64,000 nt of DNA. It comes from Aquatica leii. Its lineage: Eukaryota; Arthropoda; Insecta; Coleoptera; Lampyridae. The DNA is taken from the NCBI GenBank assembly GCA_035610365.1, contig CM069432.1, positions 11,532,001 through 11,596,000 of the forward strand, written 5' to 3'. Each line of letters opens with the position of its first letter. Position 1 is the stretch's first letter. A program made the position numbers and the translations under genes. Below the pieces are notes generated by a model. The model was given only the letters and a program-made list of their open reading frames with translations, made no database searches and had not been told where the DNA came from. Positions 33,050 through 46,309 of this stretch are shown piece by piece.

Positions 33050-35475
33050 TTAAGAAGAAATAGTCTCCGTATTTAAAGGAAAAGGATCGTCACGGATGAT
33101 TAAGCTCGACCCTGATTGGGTTACGGTTGCTAGGGGGCGTGTTTTTGATAAATGACTTATAACCGGGAACCAAAGAGGGGATAGTTCGAAACCATGATCG
33201 CGATTGAAGTTATTGGGGTGTTTGATGATTTCTATGCTTTCTCGGAATTTCTTGTTGAAAAAGAATGGAGATTTAGCAATCAACGAAACATTATCAAAAT
33301 CTATCTTGTGACCTGTAGTAAAATGATGTTTAGCAACCGTAGACTTGGAAGAATATGTTTTCCTTATACAACGATCATGTTCTGAAATGCGACTAATGAC
33401 GGAACGACCGGTTTCACCAATGTAGACTAAACCACATGAACAAGGAATTTGGTATACACCTTGAGATGAAAGTAAAAGAAATTTGTCTTTGGGAGAAGGA
33501 AGAATCTGAGAGATTTTGCCTGTCGAGTTGAATATGGGTTTATTACCATTCTTACGAAAAAGTTTCCCTATTCGATCTGTAACCTTGTGAATCTAGGGTA
33601 AAAAGACCAATTTCGGGTTGAATTCGGGAGTAGAAATGTCCTTAAGTAATCGATTACGTGGATGTAGACGACGATTAATAACTCTATGAATATCTCGCTT
33701 TACATAACCATTGTTCATTAAGGTTCTAGTAAGATGACGGAGTTCTGAGTCTAGATTCTCAGGTTGACAAATAGAAAAGGCACGATGGACCAAAGATTCA
33801 ATAACAGAACGTTTCTGTGCAGGATGATGATGAGACAAAGCATGAAGGTATCTGTCCGTATGGGTGGGTTTGCGATAAACAGAATGGCCTAGAAGTCCGT
33901 CGGGCTTACGAGTCACAAGAACGTCAAGAAATGGAAGAGAACCATTACTTTCGATTTCCATAGTAAATTTGATATCTAAGTGTTGATTGTTAAGATGATC
34001 AAGAAACTTAGACAATTCAAGATGACCATGAGACCAAACAATAAACGTGTCGTCAACATATCTAAACCACACTTTAGGTTTTAATATTGAAGATTCCAAA
34101 GCAACCGTTTCAAAGGATTCCATAAAAATGTTAGCTACAACAGGTGATAGAGGAGAACCCATAGCAGCACCAGAAACTTGTTCGTAAAACTTATTATCAA
34201 ATTGGAAGTAAGTAGAGGATAGACACTTTTCAATAAGAGGAACCAAACTCAAGTCCTTGCCATGTTGAGACAGAATCTGTTTGATGATAATAAGCGAATC
34301 CTTAATAGGAACTTTAGTAAAAAGTGAAGTAACATCAAAGCTCACGAGAAGATCTTGGGGTTCAAGTTTTATAGTTTCTAGACGTTGAATAAAATGCTGA
34401 GAGTTGAAGATGTGAGAAAAGGTTTTACCTGTAAACTCGCAAAGAATGTTGGACAAGAACTTGGCTAGCTTGTAAGTAGGAGATTGGATAGTACTAACGA
34501 TAGGTCAAAAAGGAATACCTTGTTTGTGAATTTTGGGAAGTCCGTATAGACGAGGTGGTTTAGAATCTGATGGGGTAAGTCGACGTTTAGTTTCAAGAGG
34601 TAGATTGGAAGACTTGATGATTTGGCTAACCTCGCGTTCAATCCTCGAAGTGGGGTTATGGGTTAGAAGAGCGTAAGTTTCCTCAGACAAAATAGAATTG
34701 ATTTTCGTAACATAATCAATTTGGTTCAAAACTACAGTGGCGTTGCCTTTGTCGGCTGGAAGAACAATAATATCAGGGTTCTTACGAAGACTTTTTAGAG
34801 CTGACTCTTCCGACTTAGAAATGTTGGATTTAGGAATTTTAGATGATTCAAGGATTTTGCCAGTGTTAATACGAATGGGATCTGAGATGTGGCGAGGAAG
34901 ATGTCTTATAGAAGACTCAACAGCACATAGAATATCTTCTTTAGGAATACGTTTGGGAGCAACCGCAAAATTCAAACCCTTAGAGAGCACCGATTCCTGT
35001 TCTGAAGTGAGAACCAAATTAGATAAATTGACAACCGCCTTTACTGAGTTAGTAGTAGAAGAAACTTTACGATTCTTGGATTCTAATAATTGAAACTTTT
35101 TGAGATGACCTTCAGTGGTTAGTCGTAGAGTGGTATCAGACTGCTGGTAAGTGATGTTGTCAAAGAATTTCCAATCATCCGGGGATAGAGTGTTGGCCAA
35201 CTCAAGATGAAGATAAAAGAGTTGTTTCGAAATGGTGTCTAACTCTCGCCTAGTTTGCTTAATCCGTTCGCGTATCAACGCTAGACTAGCACGGTGTAGG
35301 ATGTTTTTAGAAGAACGTGTCTGAATGTGGAACTTAATTTTGAGGAATGCAGGAATGATGTTGTAATCACGACAGCGACTAAGAAAGGTTAAATTGCACA
35401 AAAGTTTGACGAGTTTGTGGCGAAGTTTGGAAAATACGGAGGTTTTAGAAGAAATATTCTCCCCGTCGAGATTAC
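33050..35475 (-). pseudogene. Penelope reverse transcriptase with GIY-YIG endonuclease, two in-frame stops
   Basis: One continuous frame of about 808 codons runs from 35473 to a stop at 33050. It is interrupted only by TGA at 34505-34507 and TAG at 33593-33595. The N-terminal part contains 'LPADKGNATVV' and 'LYGLPKIHK', standard Penelope landmarks. The polymerase core has 'VSFDVTSLFTKVP' (motif A), 'AAMGSPLSPVVANIFME' and 'WFRYVDDTFIVW' (catalytic YVDD). After the TAG come 'QGVYQIPCSCGLVYIGETGR' and 'ISRISEHDR', a GIY-YIG nuclease with the family's Cys pair and 'AKHHFTTGH'. The TGA replaces a position usually read as Arg before 'PIVS', consistent with CGA to TGA. Telomerase-related reverse transcription with an attached nuclease is the known role. 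This copy needs two reversions to be intact, so it is recently dead. Confidence 0.93.
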
Positions 35476-35488
35476 ATGTGCTATTGTT

Positions 35489-38400
35489 GTCAAATAAAGA
35501 AAAGTCCGTAATTTGTAGAGGTAAGTGTTTTTCTTGTTTTTATACGTATAGTAGTGTAACCTTTGGAATTTGCGTTTTAGTTTTTTTCTACGTACGACAT
35601 TGTTTTTTCATCGCGACACGTACGATTTTTATTTTAGTACGTACGATTTCGTTTTGTCTGGATACAAAATTTTGTTTTTCGATACGTACCTTGTTACACC
35701 CTGAGCAATTTTTTTCTAAATCTGGCACTGTCTGTTTCATTTATTTAAGTTATACGTGTGGGAATTTGCTGTTGTTACTAATCTCACGCTTTATTATGTT
35801 ACATTTTAAAGTTGATAATTTGTAATTTATGATTAATTAAAAGCGTATTATTTTCACTTAATACGTGATTAAATTCTGCTTTTCTACAAGTCCTTATAAA
35901 TATTTTTGTTTCGACTATCATTTACTCGAGCGTTCTCACGTGTTTGCTGACGAATTTATTTTGTTTTCTTGTGAGGTCATTATGATCTAGATTTTTTCGT
36001 TTTCTTCTTTAATCAGTTCCTGACAAACTCTTGTTGAGATCACTTGAAAAATTTACTGTACCTTGGAAGTACTAACGTTTACTTAAACACGGTGATTTTA
36101 CCGGATATTACTTTGAGACCTTCCTAACTTTTAGTATATCTACGGTACCTGTTTCTTTCCTAAAATTACTAAAAATCGTATATTTACGGCTATAAGTTAC
36201 TTTAAATTTTAAAAGTGTACTTAGTTTTCTTAACGCTGGATTATTATACCCAGGTAAAGTACTTAGTTTTTGTTTTATTTAGTTAATCTAACTTCGTTCC
36301 TCTCCCTTCCTCTTTATAGCGGTTTTTCTTCCGGCGAAATTGTTCTAATTCATATGAACGTTTTCTCCAACGGATTGTTTACTCCACGTGTGAAAGTTCC
36401 TTCAACTACCAAAATACTCCGTTCATCTGTAAACTCTACTAGCGCTAAGGTGAGAAGGCAACTTCGATTGCACCAACTGACGCTAAGTGAAAAAAACCAA
36501 CCGTTAACCTTCGTTTTATTGTGAATTAATTCACATTTGTGCAAATCTGAAAAATTTTATTTTTACATTGAACTTTTAATCAAAATTCTACTTGTTTAAT
36601 TAACTTTAGAAATTAAAAACTTTTCTTTATACTTTAAAATTTTACAATTTTTTTTTGTTATTTAAAATTCACTTTTGTTATTTAAATTTTGGCTTAATTT
36701 ACTTAATTTACTTTCTCTTTGTTTCTATAAGAAGTTGTTATCTGATTTACCTTGAATTTTTTTTTTTGACTTATAACGTAATTGTAACTGACCTATTAAC
36801 CTACATAAATTTGGTCACGCCTTCTCTGATCTACGAGATAGTAAACTTGAACCTAACTCTAATTCTCGGTTGTTATCTGCCGACGGCCAATTGTTTGTTT
36901 TAAATATTTTATTTAAGGAAACTTCGACTGGAAATACCGTGCACGGGGTTCCATCAGCGAAGTAATAAGGTAAGATTTTTTTTTGTATTTCAAATTTGAA
37001 ATTACTGTCTTGTCGAATAACGATCGCTGCCCCAAATTAATTTTTTTTGTTGTTGTTTGTTTTGCGAACCTAACGTAATTAAATTAGTTTTACTACTTTT
37101 GTTTTAACACAAGGTAATTTAGATCCTGTATTTTTGTAATATTTGAAATCCATTATCGATTGTTTTACTCAACTTCACGCATATTTTGTTTGCATAATTC
37201 AAAATTGAATATTTTATTGATTATTTTGTAAATTGCTATTTATTCTAAATTCATTATATTTACATCAAATTTACTGATTGCTATTTATTGCTTAACCTTC
37301 CCCGTTTTTTTTTCTTTCAGCAACCCTTCGCTACTACTAGAGCCCTGTTAAACTTTTACAATTTACTTAACAGGACCGTAACTAAACAAATTGTGTGGCG
37401 CCCATTTCTAACAATTTCTAATCACTATTTGACTAATTTTATCTACCACGACATCTTTGTTTTCAATTTTCCCCTCACAATTTCTAACCCACCTCATTTT
37501 GCCTACAAGAACCGAGCTACTGCGGCCATCGCTCCATTTAAATTTAGTTACCCATAATTCTTACCGTAACAACCTACGATTTCATGCAATGCGTTTAACG
37601 ATTACGATTCCAATATATTTCAGTTATGCTTACGATTACAGTTTTGATTTTGTACGCAAGATTTTAGTCTATTCACAAATTCGATATGTTTTTCGATACG
37701 TTATTCTGATTTTGTTCATTCTTAATATAAATGATTCCTACGACGTTAATTAGTTTTCTTCTACAGATAAGTATAATTTCTAGTCATTCAGAAATGTAAT
37801 AACTTTAGTACATTTCTCGTCATAAAGGATTAAAAATAAACAAATGTGGCTCTCAATTATTAAATTTTATAAAAACAGTTTATAAATGCATTTATTTTTA
37901 TTTGCAACTAAAAAAATAAACATGTTGGCAAAGTTTTAAGAAAAGTTCTATACACATTAAAACTAAGATTTTTGTTGCAATAAAGCACTAAAATATGTAG
38001 TATAGTAAAGAAATTCTTTAAAGTTTTCGTAGTAAAATAAATTTTTAACGAACGGTTTTTAATTAACGCCAGGTTATATTTTCACGATGGAAAAACAAAT
38101 CACTTTTACTTTTTAATTAAAAATGAAGAAAAAACCAGCCCAACAATATTAGACAATTCTTTCGTATTAGTAATAGGTAATGGTAGTTTTTTTAAATTAT
38201 CCGTAAAAAATGTATCGGCGTTTTAATCTTTCAATTTCACCCAAATAAAAAGTTAAATAAGAAACTATTGCATATTATACTTCTTTGTTGGTTTGTTTTA
38301 TTACTTTATCTCTGGTACTCTTTATGAAACTTAGTCTTGCTGGTTTATGATATAATAAACAGGGTTTAAAATTAACGCTTGGATTATACACAGAAAACGG

Positions 38401-40019
38401 ATAAATAACAATTCACAATAAATTGTACGTTTTAGTGTTACATAAAGTTTTTCAAGCATAAATCGCATTCTTTTCGTATTTGAATAATACGATTTACGGT
38501 CTTCTATCTAAATTTAAAGCAAAAAAGTCCATTAAGCTTTACGATTTCAATTTAATAAAAACATCAAAAAGCAAATTTACAAATTTTACATGATATGTAC
38601 ATGTGATGTATATTTTTTTTAAATAAAATATAAAAACTAAGATTTATTTAATATACTCTTACTTGCATTGCAGAAACGAAGTAAATCTTTTGTATTAGTT
38701 TTATTTCGAGTTATTTCTATGCAGTTTTATTTAATATTCGCGGGTTTATCTACAACCACCATACATTTTGATAGCCGACTTTATTGAATAGACGACAGAT
38801 TTATGTGTGCAAAAGCTTACTTACAATTACTATTGCTCAAACGACATAAAAAAATAAAAAAGCAATAAAAAAAATATGATACGACTACTGAAAAATGATA
38901 GCGTTATAATAGCGTAACGATTTTTAAACTTTAATTTATTTTAACTATTTACATGATTATTATTATAAATATAACTAATTTTTACTAAACTAAAACATTT
39001 TTCATAATAATCCCAAGTAAAATTCACGCCGTCACTGTTTGCCGACTTTACTGTTTGTAAAATGAAGCTAGGTAAAGGGATGCGCGAACAAAACAAACTT
39101 TCACTCATTCATTATTATACTGGATTTCGCTGTAATCACTGCATTTTGTCAAAACACTTTCCGCTAAATTGTAAGTAATTCCTCTATATATTTAATTTTC
39201 ATCGTTGGTTATTCCGTTTACGCTTTTAGCAACTATGTTGTGACAGATTTGTGTAGTATTCTGGCAAGTATAAACAATTTAATAATTAGATCAACGTTTG
39301 CAAGTAATTTTTTTTCAAGATGGCTCTCTCAATAATTATCACATCTTATCTTGTGGAATCTCTGTATGGCGAATACTGATTCGAGCCTTAGTCAAGCTTA
39401 TCTTAAAGTATTGTATTGGAAAAATTTCTTATTTGTTTCTTATAATCCTATATTCAGCCTTCAGAATTTTTAATTTAAATACACCATATCAATTATCATA
39501 CGATCATACGAAATCATTTTAGTTTCAGTCGTAAAATTAAACCCACGTGAAGTTAGCCATAGATTTCAGCCATAGATTGTCACCTACAGTTTTTGTAGTT
39601 AATCATAAATTACGGCTATGGAAAAACATTATACTATTCATTATTGATACTAAATAATACAATAATTATCTAGCAACATTTAATAAAAAAAAAATTTTTA
39701 AACAAATTTACAGATAAAACCATTTCCTGCATTAACTGCTTTTTCAAAATGAAGGCAACCTCAAATTTTTTTGCAAATGCACACATGCATGGATCAAAAA
39801 TTTAATAAATAACATAAAAAAATTGGAATGTGTGAGTGAAAATCATCAATTAAGGACCCAATCAATAAAGGTAACGTTAATATTATTTAATATACGGTTA
39901 AAGGTCACGCGACGATTGCGATATCAAAGTGATAAACAATTTAAAGTACATAAATAGAAATAAATAGAAACCGAAATTTAAATATAAAATCGAATCTAAA
40001 TTAAAATTAGTATTAAGGT
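35489..40019. other. Pyrimidine-rich and AT-rich non-coding DNA
   Basis: From 35520 to about 37750 the plus strand is rich in T and C and repeats TACGAT/ACGATT-like words. Several open frames (for example 35394-35825) are Phe/Leu/Ser-rich composition artefacts without motifs. A strong splice-donor-like AG/GTAAGT sits at 35518-35524. From 37.8 to 40 kb the DNA is simply AT-rich. I see no gene. Confidence 0.45.
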
Positions 40020-40211
40020 ACATGCAAGGTAAAACAAAGTGTCAAAGAAAATAGGCACGAGAGGAGAACGACCTTCGAGAAGTTGATCCGGGTGGCCTCT
40101 CGCCTCGGCTACAAAACTTTTATAGACGGTTGTAATAACCCAAAACGCCAAAACCATTCGAAAATATAATACAGAGCCGCGTTCATTGTACGAGATATTA
40201 AAATATAATAA

Positions 40212-40942
40212 ATGAACGATAACGAAGGACTAATTCAACAACAATATAAAGATAACGCACGCCAAAGAGCAGGCAGTGTGGGAAAGCTAGACGATTATAT
40301 TAAAAGATCGCGCCCCAGAGAAGAGATCGAAGTAAATAGCGAAGTTTTCGAAAGAAGCAAAACAATAGATAGTACAACTAAACAAAACAAGAAAAAAGAG
40401 TTAAAAGAAGACGCACAAAAGAACATGGAAAGCTTGAAAGAAGAAGTTTAAAAACAATCAAGAAGAGTGGAATTAAAGAGAAGAGAGAATAAAATGATAG
40501 AAATAAAGGAGGAAAATGAGAAGTTAAAAGTGCGTGTAGGAAACCTAGAAGCAAAATTTGAAGAACAGGATAGAGATAAAAAAAACTAAATATAGTGATC
40601 AAAGGAATACAAGTTCAAGATGCATTGGTAAGAGAAAAAGTAGAAGAAGTTTTACACGAAAAGATAGGTGTGAAACCAGAAATAAGACAAGTATTCAGAG
40701 TGGGCAAAGTGGAAGCTAACAAAATAATCGTAGTAAAAATGAAAACTTGGCAAAATAAAGTAGAAATAATGAAAAAGAAGAAGCCATTAAAAGTAACAAA
40801 CATAAGAATAGAGAATGATCTAACAGCAAAAGAACAAGAATTACAGGCGCACATCAAAGCATTTGCACAAAAAGCAAGAAATGAGAGGAAACGGGCAAAA
40901 ATAGTTGAATACCAAAAGCTAATAGTGGACGGGAAAGAATAG
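40212..40942 (+). pseudogene. LINE ORF1 protein relic
   Basis: The first frame (40212-40451, stop) is charged and ends in a Lys/Glu-rich coiled-coil-like region that continues through a stop to about 40590. The next frame (40595-40942) holds the core, 'VIKGIQVQDALVREKVEEVL' through 'NDLTAKEQELQAHI'. It parallels the ORF1 relic at 5799-6125. The likely role is LINE RNA binding. Two stops and a frame change separate the parts. Confidence 0.65.
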
Positions 40943-41052
40943 AGATGGAACCAGCAAAAAAGAGAGCTGGAAGAAGCCGACAAGAGCACGTTAATTATCG
41001 ATAATGATTTAAAAAACTAAGCACCACCAACACTAACAATAAGAAGACGAAA

Positions 41053-41367
41053 ATGGCAATGAAAACGGATTTACGAACAGGAAACAAAATAAATCAAAAT
41101 AAAACAAAAAAAGAAGAAACAGCTCTTAGGTTGGGTACGTGGAATATTAGAAGTCTTAATGGGAAGGAGCAGGAGCTCATATATGAATTTGAGATAGCAA
41201 ACCTAAACATATTAGCAATCACAGAAACAAAGAAAAAAGGAAATGGGATGATAGAAATGGAAAATGGACACTTCCTAATATACAGTGGAGTAAAACCAGA
41301 CGACCGTGCAGCTGAAGGAGTAGGGTACATAATAAGAAAAGATATAAAGACATCAAAGTACAAGTAA
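41053..41367 (+). pseudogene. LINE ORF2 endonuclease N-terminal part
   Basis: 'LRLGTWNIRSLNGKEQEL' and 'NLNILAITETKKKGNG' give the N-terminal strand with the catalytic Asn and the catalytic Glu (TETK) of APE-type endonucleases, followed by 'FLIYSGVKPDDRAAEGVGYIIRK'. The frame stops at 41367. The second half of the nuclease, including the GDFN and SDH motifs, is missing. Confidence 0.8.
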
Positions 41368-41609
41368 AAGTTAAAAAAGAAATACCTAGGAAGTAAAACG
41401 GAACAAAATTACATAACATACAAAAATCAACGCATGAAAGTAAAATAAATGATCTTACAGGCGAAGCAAAGTACATAGGAAGAATTCGGTCAAAAAAATG
41501 GAGGAAGATAACAAAGGAAACCAAAAGTTATTCTACTGAGTGTTAAAGACCTTAAGAAAAGGAAAACAACAAAGTTTACGAAAAATAAAATCAAAAGACA
41601 ACAAAATTT

Positions 41610-43110
41610 TAACCGATGAAAAAAAAATTATGGAAAGAATATTTCCAAGAACTTCTCAATACAAGCAAAACAGGAAACACGACAAGCGAAGAACGAGAAA
41701 AACACGTAGAAGAGGAAGACAAGAATCACATACAATTGGAGGAAGTACTAAAAGCAATAAAAAGCATAAAAACAGGAAAAACAGCAGGACATGACAAAAT
41801 AACAGGTGAAATGATGAAAAACCTAGAATGACTACAAAAAATAATAAACAAGGCGTGGGACACAGGAAAAGTACCCGAAGATTGGAAAATAGGAGTGATC
41901 GTGCCAATATTCAAGAAAAGGAACAGCAGAGAAGAAGAACAACTAGATGAGGCACAGAGTGGATTCAGGAAAGGTAGGAGTGTACAAGACCATATCTTCA
42001 CTAAGCAGATGATGGAAAAAAGCAGAGCAGGAGGCTCGGTGATATATATGGCATTCTTAGACTTGGAGAAGGCCTTCGATACAGTGCCGCAAAAAGAAGT
42101 ATGGGAAAGCCTAGACCATAGAAATGTCAATCCAAAGTTAATAACAGTGATCAAAAGCCTATACGATAACAATAAAAGCTACATAAGAAAAGACAATGCA
42201 GAATCCCAAACATTCACAATAAACGACGGTTTAAGACAAGGGGGGATAATGAATCAAACCTTATTTACGCTAGTAATAGACGATATTATAAAAGCGACAA
42301 AGAATAGAACCGAAAAGCTACATGTAGGTTACAACAGGTTAGCAACAGTGAGGATATCAGAATGCGTTTTTGCTGATGACATAATGGTATGCGCTGCCAA
42401 AGAAAAATATCTACAAGACAAACTCCAAATATGGGAAGAAAAACTATCGAAAAGAAAAATGAAAATAAACACGAGCAAGACAAAAGTAATAGTGATTAGC
42501 AAAGAAAAAATAAATATAAACATAGAAATAAATAGAGAGGTAATAGAACAGGTGAACGTATTTAAATACCTGGGAGTTATGATAGATAGGGATGGAAATA
42601 TGACAGAAGAAGTGAACGAGAGAATTAGTAACGCCGCGAGAATGTACCATAGCCTGAGAAAATCTTTCATAGGTAAACAAAAAGTCAGCAGAAAAACAAA
42701 AATGACGGTATATAGAACCGTATTCAGACTAATCCTATCATATGGAAGTGAAAGCTGGGTATTATCAAATACATTGAAGAGTAAGATCCAAGCCATGGAT
42801 ATGAAGTATCTAAGAAGAATTAAGGCTATAAACTAGAAGAGACAAGATAAGAAACGACATAGTAAGAAAAGAACTAGAAGTAGAATCAGTTATCAATATA
42901 ATAGAAATGCAACAATTGAGATGGTTCGGACATATTTGCAGAATGGACAAAAAGAGACAAGTCAAAAACGGGTGGGAAGCAGTAACAATAAGAAGTAGAA
43001 CAAGAGGAAGACCCAAAAAGACTTGGAATGACGAAATAACGGCGATACTAGGCAGAAAAGGCAAAACGTGGACTGATGCCAAGAAGTTGACAGAGGACAA
43101 GAAGGAATAA
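41610..43110 (+). pseudogene. LINE ORF2 reverse transcriptase and C-terminal tail
   Basis: The N-terminal lead 'AIKSIKTGKTAGHDKITGEMMKNLE' (about 41750-41830) ends at a TGA. The frame 41895-42836 has 'VPIFKKRN', 'QSGFRKGRSVQDHIF', 'MAFLDLEKAFDTVP' (motif A Asp), 'INDGLRQGGIMNQTLF' (where SP of the usual GxxxSP is replaced), 'VFADDIMVCA' (catalytic FADD), 'KTKVIVIS' and 'FKYLGVMI'. After a stop at 42836, 'MQQLRWFGHICRM' and 'RTRGRPKKTWNDEI' (42907-43110) form the usual C-terminal tail. The active-site aspartates survive, but stops split the protein. Confidence 0.9.
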
Positions 43111-43199
43111 AGAAAATTTATAAATATAAGAAATATAATAGAATAATAAGTGAAATGTATAATCTTACATCTTAGGGTTAAAAGGTTCACGATTACATA

Positions 43200-46100
43200 T
43201 ATATTAAAAAATTGGAGTGCGGTTATTTCTATAATTAAAAATAATTTGATTCAAAATCTCTATAATTGCTGTAGATAATGAAATTTGAGATTGACTTAAA
43301 ATATTGTGACTTAGTTAATGAATTATTAATATTTGTAATTTGATGGTTAATAGTTAAAATTCTCCCAGTAACTCGCAGTTGTGTAAAAAATCAGTTCATT
43401 TTATTCTACAAGCTTCCCATTCACTGCGTGTAATTAATTGACTCTAATTTACTAGACATTCTATAAATGATTAAGAAGTTTCCATAATTTACTGGTTCAA
43501 CTACGTTTTCTAAACAAATTTTTTGTAATATTGTCAAATAAATTTCCTAAGTGATTGTGTTTTTCTCTAGTAAGAATAAGATAGAAATGTATATACGCTT
43601 ATTATATTGGTATCTCTTAACCGAGGATATTTTTTAGTACGAGGAGTGGCGCCTAGTTTTCTTTATCTTTATTATAGTATTTGAACCACGCCCAATCACT
43701 GACATCTTAGCTAGCCGTGGTGACATGGTTGTTACCAACGTGATTTACTACAGAAAAGGTTGGTAACAAGATGTTTCAACCAAGCATTTGACAGGTGACT
43801 GACAAGTTTTCATCCATGCCTACTAAAGGATGAGAATTAAAAACTATAACCAAATTATTTACCTAGCAGCGCAATTTACGTAAAGACTACCTAATTATCA
43901 TCCTTCTCTCGTAGTAACTGGAAAAAGTTCCCTGTCCTGATTTCAAGGTTTCGAGAGAAACTTTACTACTACTAAACGTAAAGTAGCAAAACGTGCACTT
44001 CTAAAGCTTCTGTAAGTAAAACACGGTAGTGAAAACAGTTACTGTTAACATCTATTACAAATAAGAAGACGCAAATTATACAATAGCTATACAAACTACC
44101 AGAAACAATAGCTATGCTAAGTACATTAATAAATTATTGAATTTAGACATTATAAAGTACACAAAAATCTATAGCCAGTAATTGGTTCTGATTGTTAAAA
44201 AATGACAACCAATTTAGGCGAGTAATTTATACTAATGCGCAATTAATTTAATTACCATAACTATTCGGAAATGAATGTAATGAGATTGTTAGAAGTTGGG
44301 AAATATTCATTATAAAGGTTTCCTGAACTTATAAGACCTTGTAATCTTTTAGGCTTTGCGTTATTACTCAAAGTAAAATTAACTTTAACCGTGTCATGAA
44401 TTGATAACACCTAAACAAAGTTTGGTTAGTTTTCGTAATTGCTTTGTAAAACCTCTTCAACAGAGAAATGGCAAATTTTATGAAATTTTTATTAAAAAAT
44501 TAATTTAACTTTTGTAAACGGTATCAAAAACAAGCATTTTCATTAGTCAACTTTGATAGCAGCTTTAAAAATTCATCAATTTTTCAGATGTTTCAGATAG
44601 AAAATTTTATTGTTTTTATAAAACAGGTTGAAACATTTACGAAATTAAACATTAAACGTTTTAACTTTAATTTAATTTTTTATATAGGTAGTAAAGTAAC
44701 ACTTTGCTTTGTAACGTGTATTTCTTTTTTCTATCTATTCTTTCGCCATCTAGTCTTTCCCTTTTTACCCGGACGGGAACAGGGTTTTTCTTCTTTATTA
44801 AAATAATTATTCAAATTTATTGCTTCCAACTTTATTAGCTTAAATAACTGGGAGAAGAGATGAAATCTTTCTACGGACTACTCTTTAATTGTCGCAAATC
44901 TTTTCTTCCGTATGCGACTTCCCCGAGAATCGAAGAAGGAATTAATAATCCCAAAATTTCCTTAACTAGATAACATTTTTAACCTGCGCGTGATTTATTA
45001 TGATATATTATTTAAAGAAAAAGTTGGATTTATGTTTACGTTTACATTTTTGCATTGAATTTATAACAGAATGATGATTTGACAACGAGAGCAGCGTATA
45101 CAAATCACCAAGCTATAAAAATCGTACAAATAATTTTGTATCGAAATATTTTCATTAAAATTGACTTGGAAAACTTATCTCTTATCGTTTCCAATATACC
45201 AATAGTGAACCAATAAAAATGGCCACCCTGTATAAGTGACATTAACAGTGCGTTGTAACACGAACTACGACAACTAATTCATATCGACCGCTTTATTCAA
45301 AATATATAATTGTTAAAAACGTTAAAGATATTATAATCGCAGTTATTAAAAAATGCTAAAACTTGAATGAAGTTGTTATCCGTTCTTGAATGATTAACGT
45401 CTCAATTTCGTTTGGACATCAAATGAATCAGTCGTAGATAAAACGTTTATGGTCTCATATAATGAGTAACCATAAAATTATTGTATTGTATGAAAGAAAT
45501 AAGTATTTGTATTTGTACTAAAAGTTGTAGATCTGTTGATATGGTATATCGGGTTTGATGTAACTTTTATAGTATCAGGTTTATATGATTATTTTCCAAT
45601 AATTTGGCTTTTTTAGAGTTGTTCGCTGCAAAGAATTATGTAAATTGATAAATTTAAAACGATAACAAATTAATGACCAAACTAAAATAGCTTTTACAGG
45701 TTATATTGATTTTATTCAAGCTTTTATTCATTTTTCTAAACACTGTCATTACCTTATTATTTAAAATTATATTTGACTTTAGTTATTCACATTAATGGCA
45801 ATTTTTATACAAAATTAATGATTTAGTTCTTTGTTCATTTACTAATTTAAATATTCTTACAAATTCGTATAACTTAAAAACTTCAGCAAAAATTAATTTT
45901 TCTTGGTAGCATTGCTATGCTACTACTTTATAATTTATTACTTTCGATAGACAATTTTATTATTCAGGTTTCAACAAGTTAATCTTTATGAGTATAATTA
46001 AATCTTTTGGGTTTGATATTTTTTTTGTTAACGCGATATCTTGCCATGAGAAAGGCCGTCTGCGAACTCTAATTTTACGTCGTAATTGAAAACTGTGAAG

Positions 46101-46309
46101 TTTTAGTTCAGTTAGTGGAGGTTTGTTTCTCTTAGTTCGTAGAATTTACGGCTTTTAAGAATTGCATTTATTGATTACCGTTTAAACTATTTATTTGCGA
46201 GTACAGTGATTGAAAAGCTTTAAAATTATTTTATGGTATTTATATGTGCTAATTTTAATTTGTTTTTTTTATTATTTCTATTCTCGATGATACAAATAAT
46301 GGACGTAAA
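43200..46309. other. AT-rich non-coding DNA
   Basis: No gene found. An 11-bp perfect hairpin (TTGTTACCAAC / GTTGGTAACAA, 43729-43739 and 43759-43769) is the only obvious structure. A short GGCCACCCTGTATAAGTG stretch near 45221 resembles ends of common insect repeats, without proof. Confidence 0.45.

Larger units (their letters stand above)
32729..35475 (-). mobile_element. Penelope-like element, 5'-truncated, with 13-bp target duplication
   Basis: The insertion is delimited by a perfect 13-bp direct repeat ATGTGCTATTGTT (32716-32728 and 35476-35488). Between these lie a minus-strand reverse transcriptase and GIY-YIG endonuclease frame (33050-35475) and a 3' non-coding region (32729-33049) with a hammerhead-like motif and a ~109-bp partial tandem duplication (units near 32864 and 32973). 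The coding frame is open right up to the 5' edge with no ATG, so the 5' end is truncated, as is common for Penelope insertions. The extreme 3' ~30 bp present in the copy at 28575 is missing here. Confidence 0.92.
40020..43190 (+). mobile_element. LINE (two-ORF, APE endonuclease type), decayed
   Basis: A short GC-richer leader (40060-40130) is followed by ORF1 (40212-40942), an endonuclease start (41053-41367) and, after a deletion, a reverse transcriptase (about 41600-42836) and its C-terminal tail (to 43110). The coding strand is purine-rich, as in the LINE at 5.4 kb. Stops, frameshifts and loss of the region between endonuclease and reverse transcriptase make it inactive. I cannot fix the clade from motifs alone. 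Confidence 0.85.

Noticed and set aside
34737-35093. Plus-strand frame of 118 codons
   Set aside because: It lies opposite the Penelope frame, which has clear motifs; this one has none.
32613-35825. Possible host exon interrupted by the Penelope element (open frame across the restored target site)
   Set aside because: The joined frame is low-complexity Cys/Phe/Leu-rich in pyrimidine-rich DNA and shows no domain. Reported only as a low-interest observation, not as a gene.
42286-42680. Minus-strand frames at 42.3-42.7 kb
   Set aside because: They are complementary to the LINE reverse transcriptase with intact FADD motif and have no motifs of their own.
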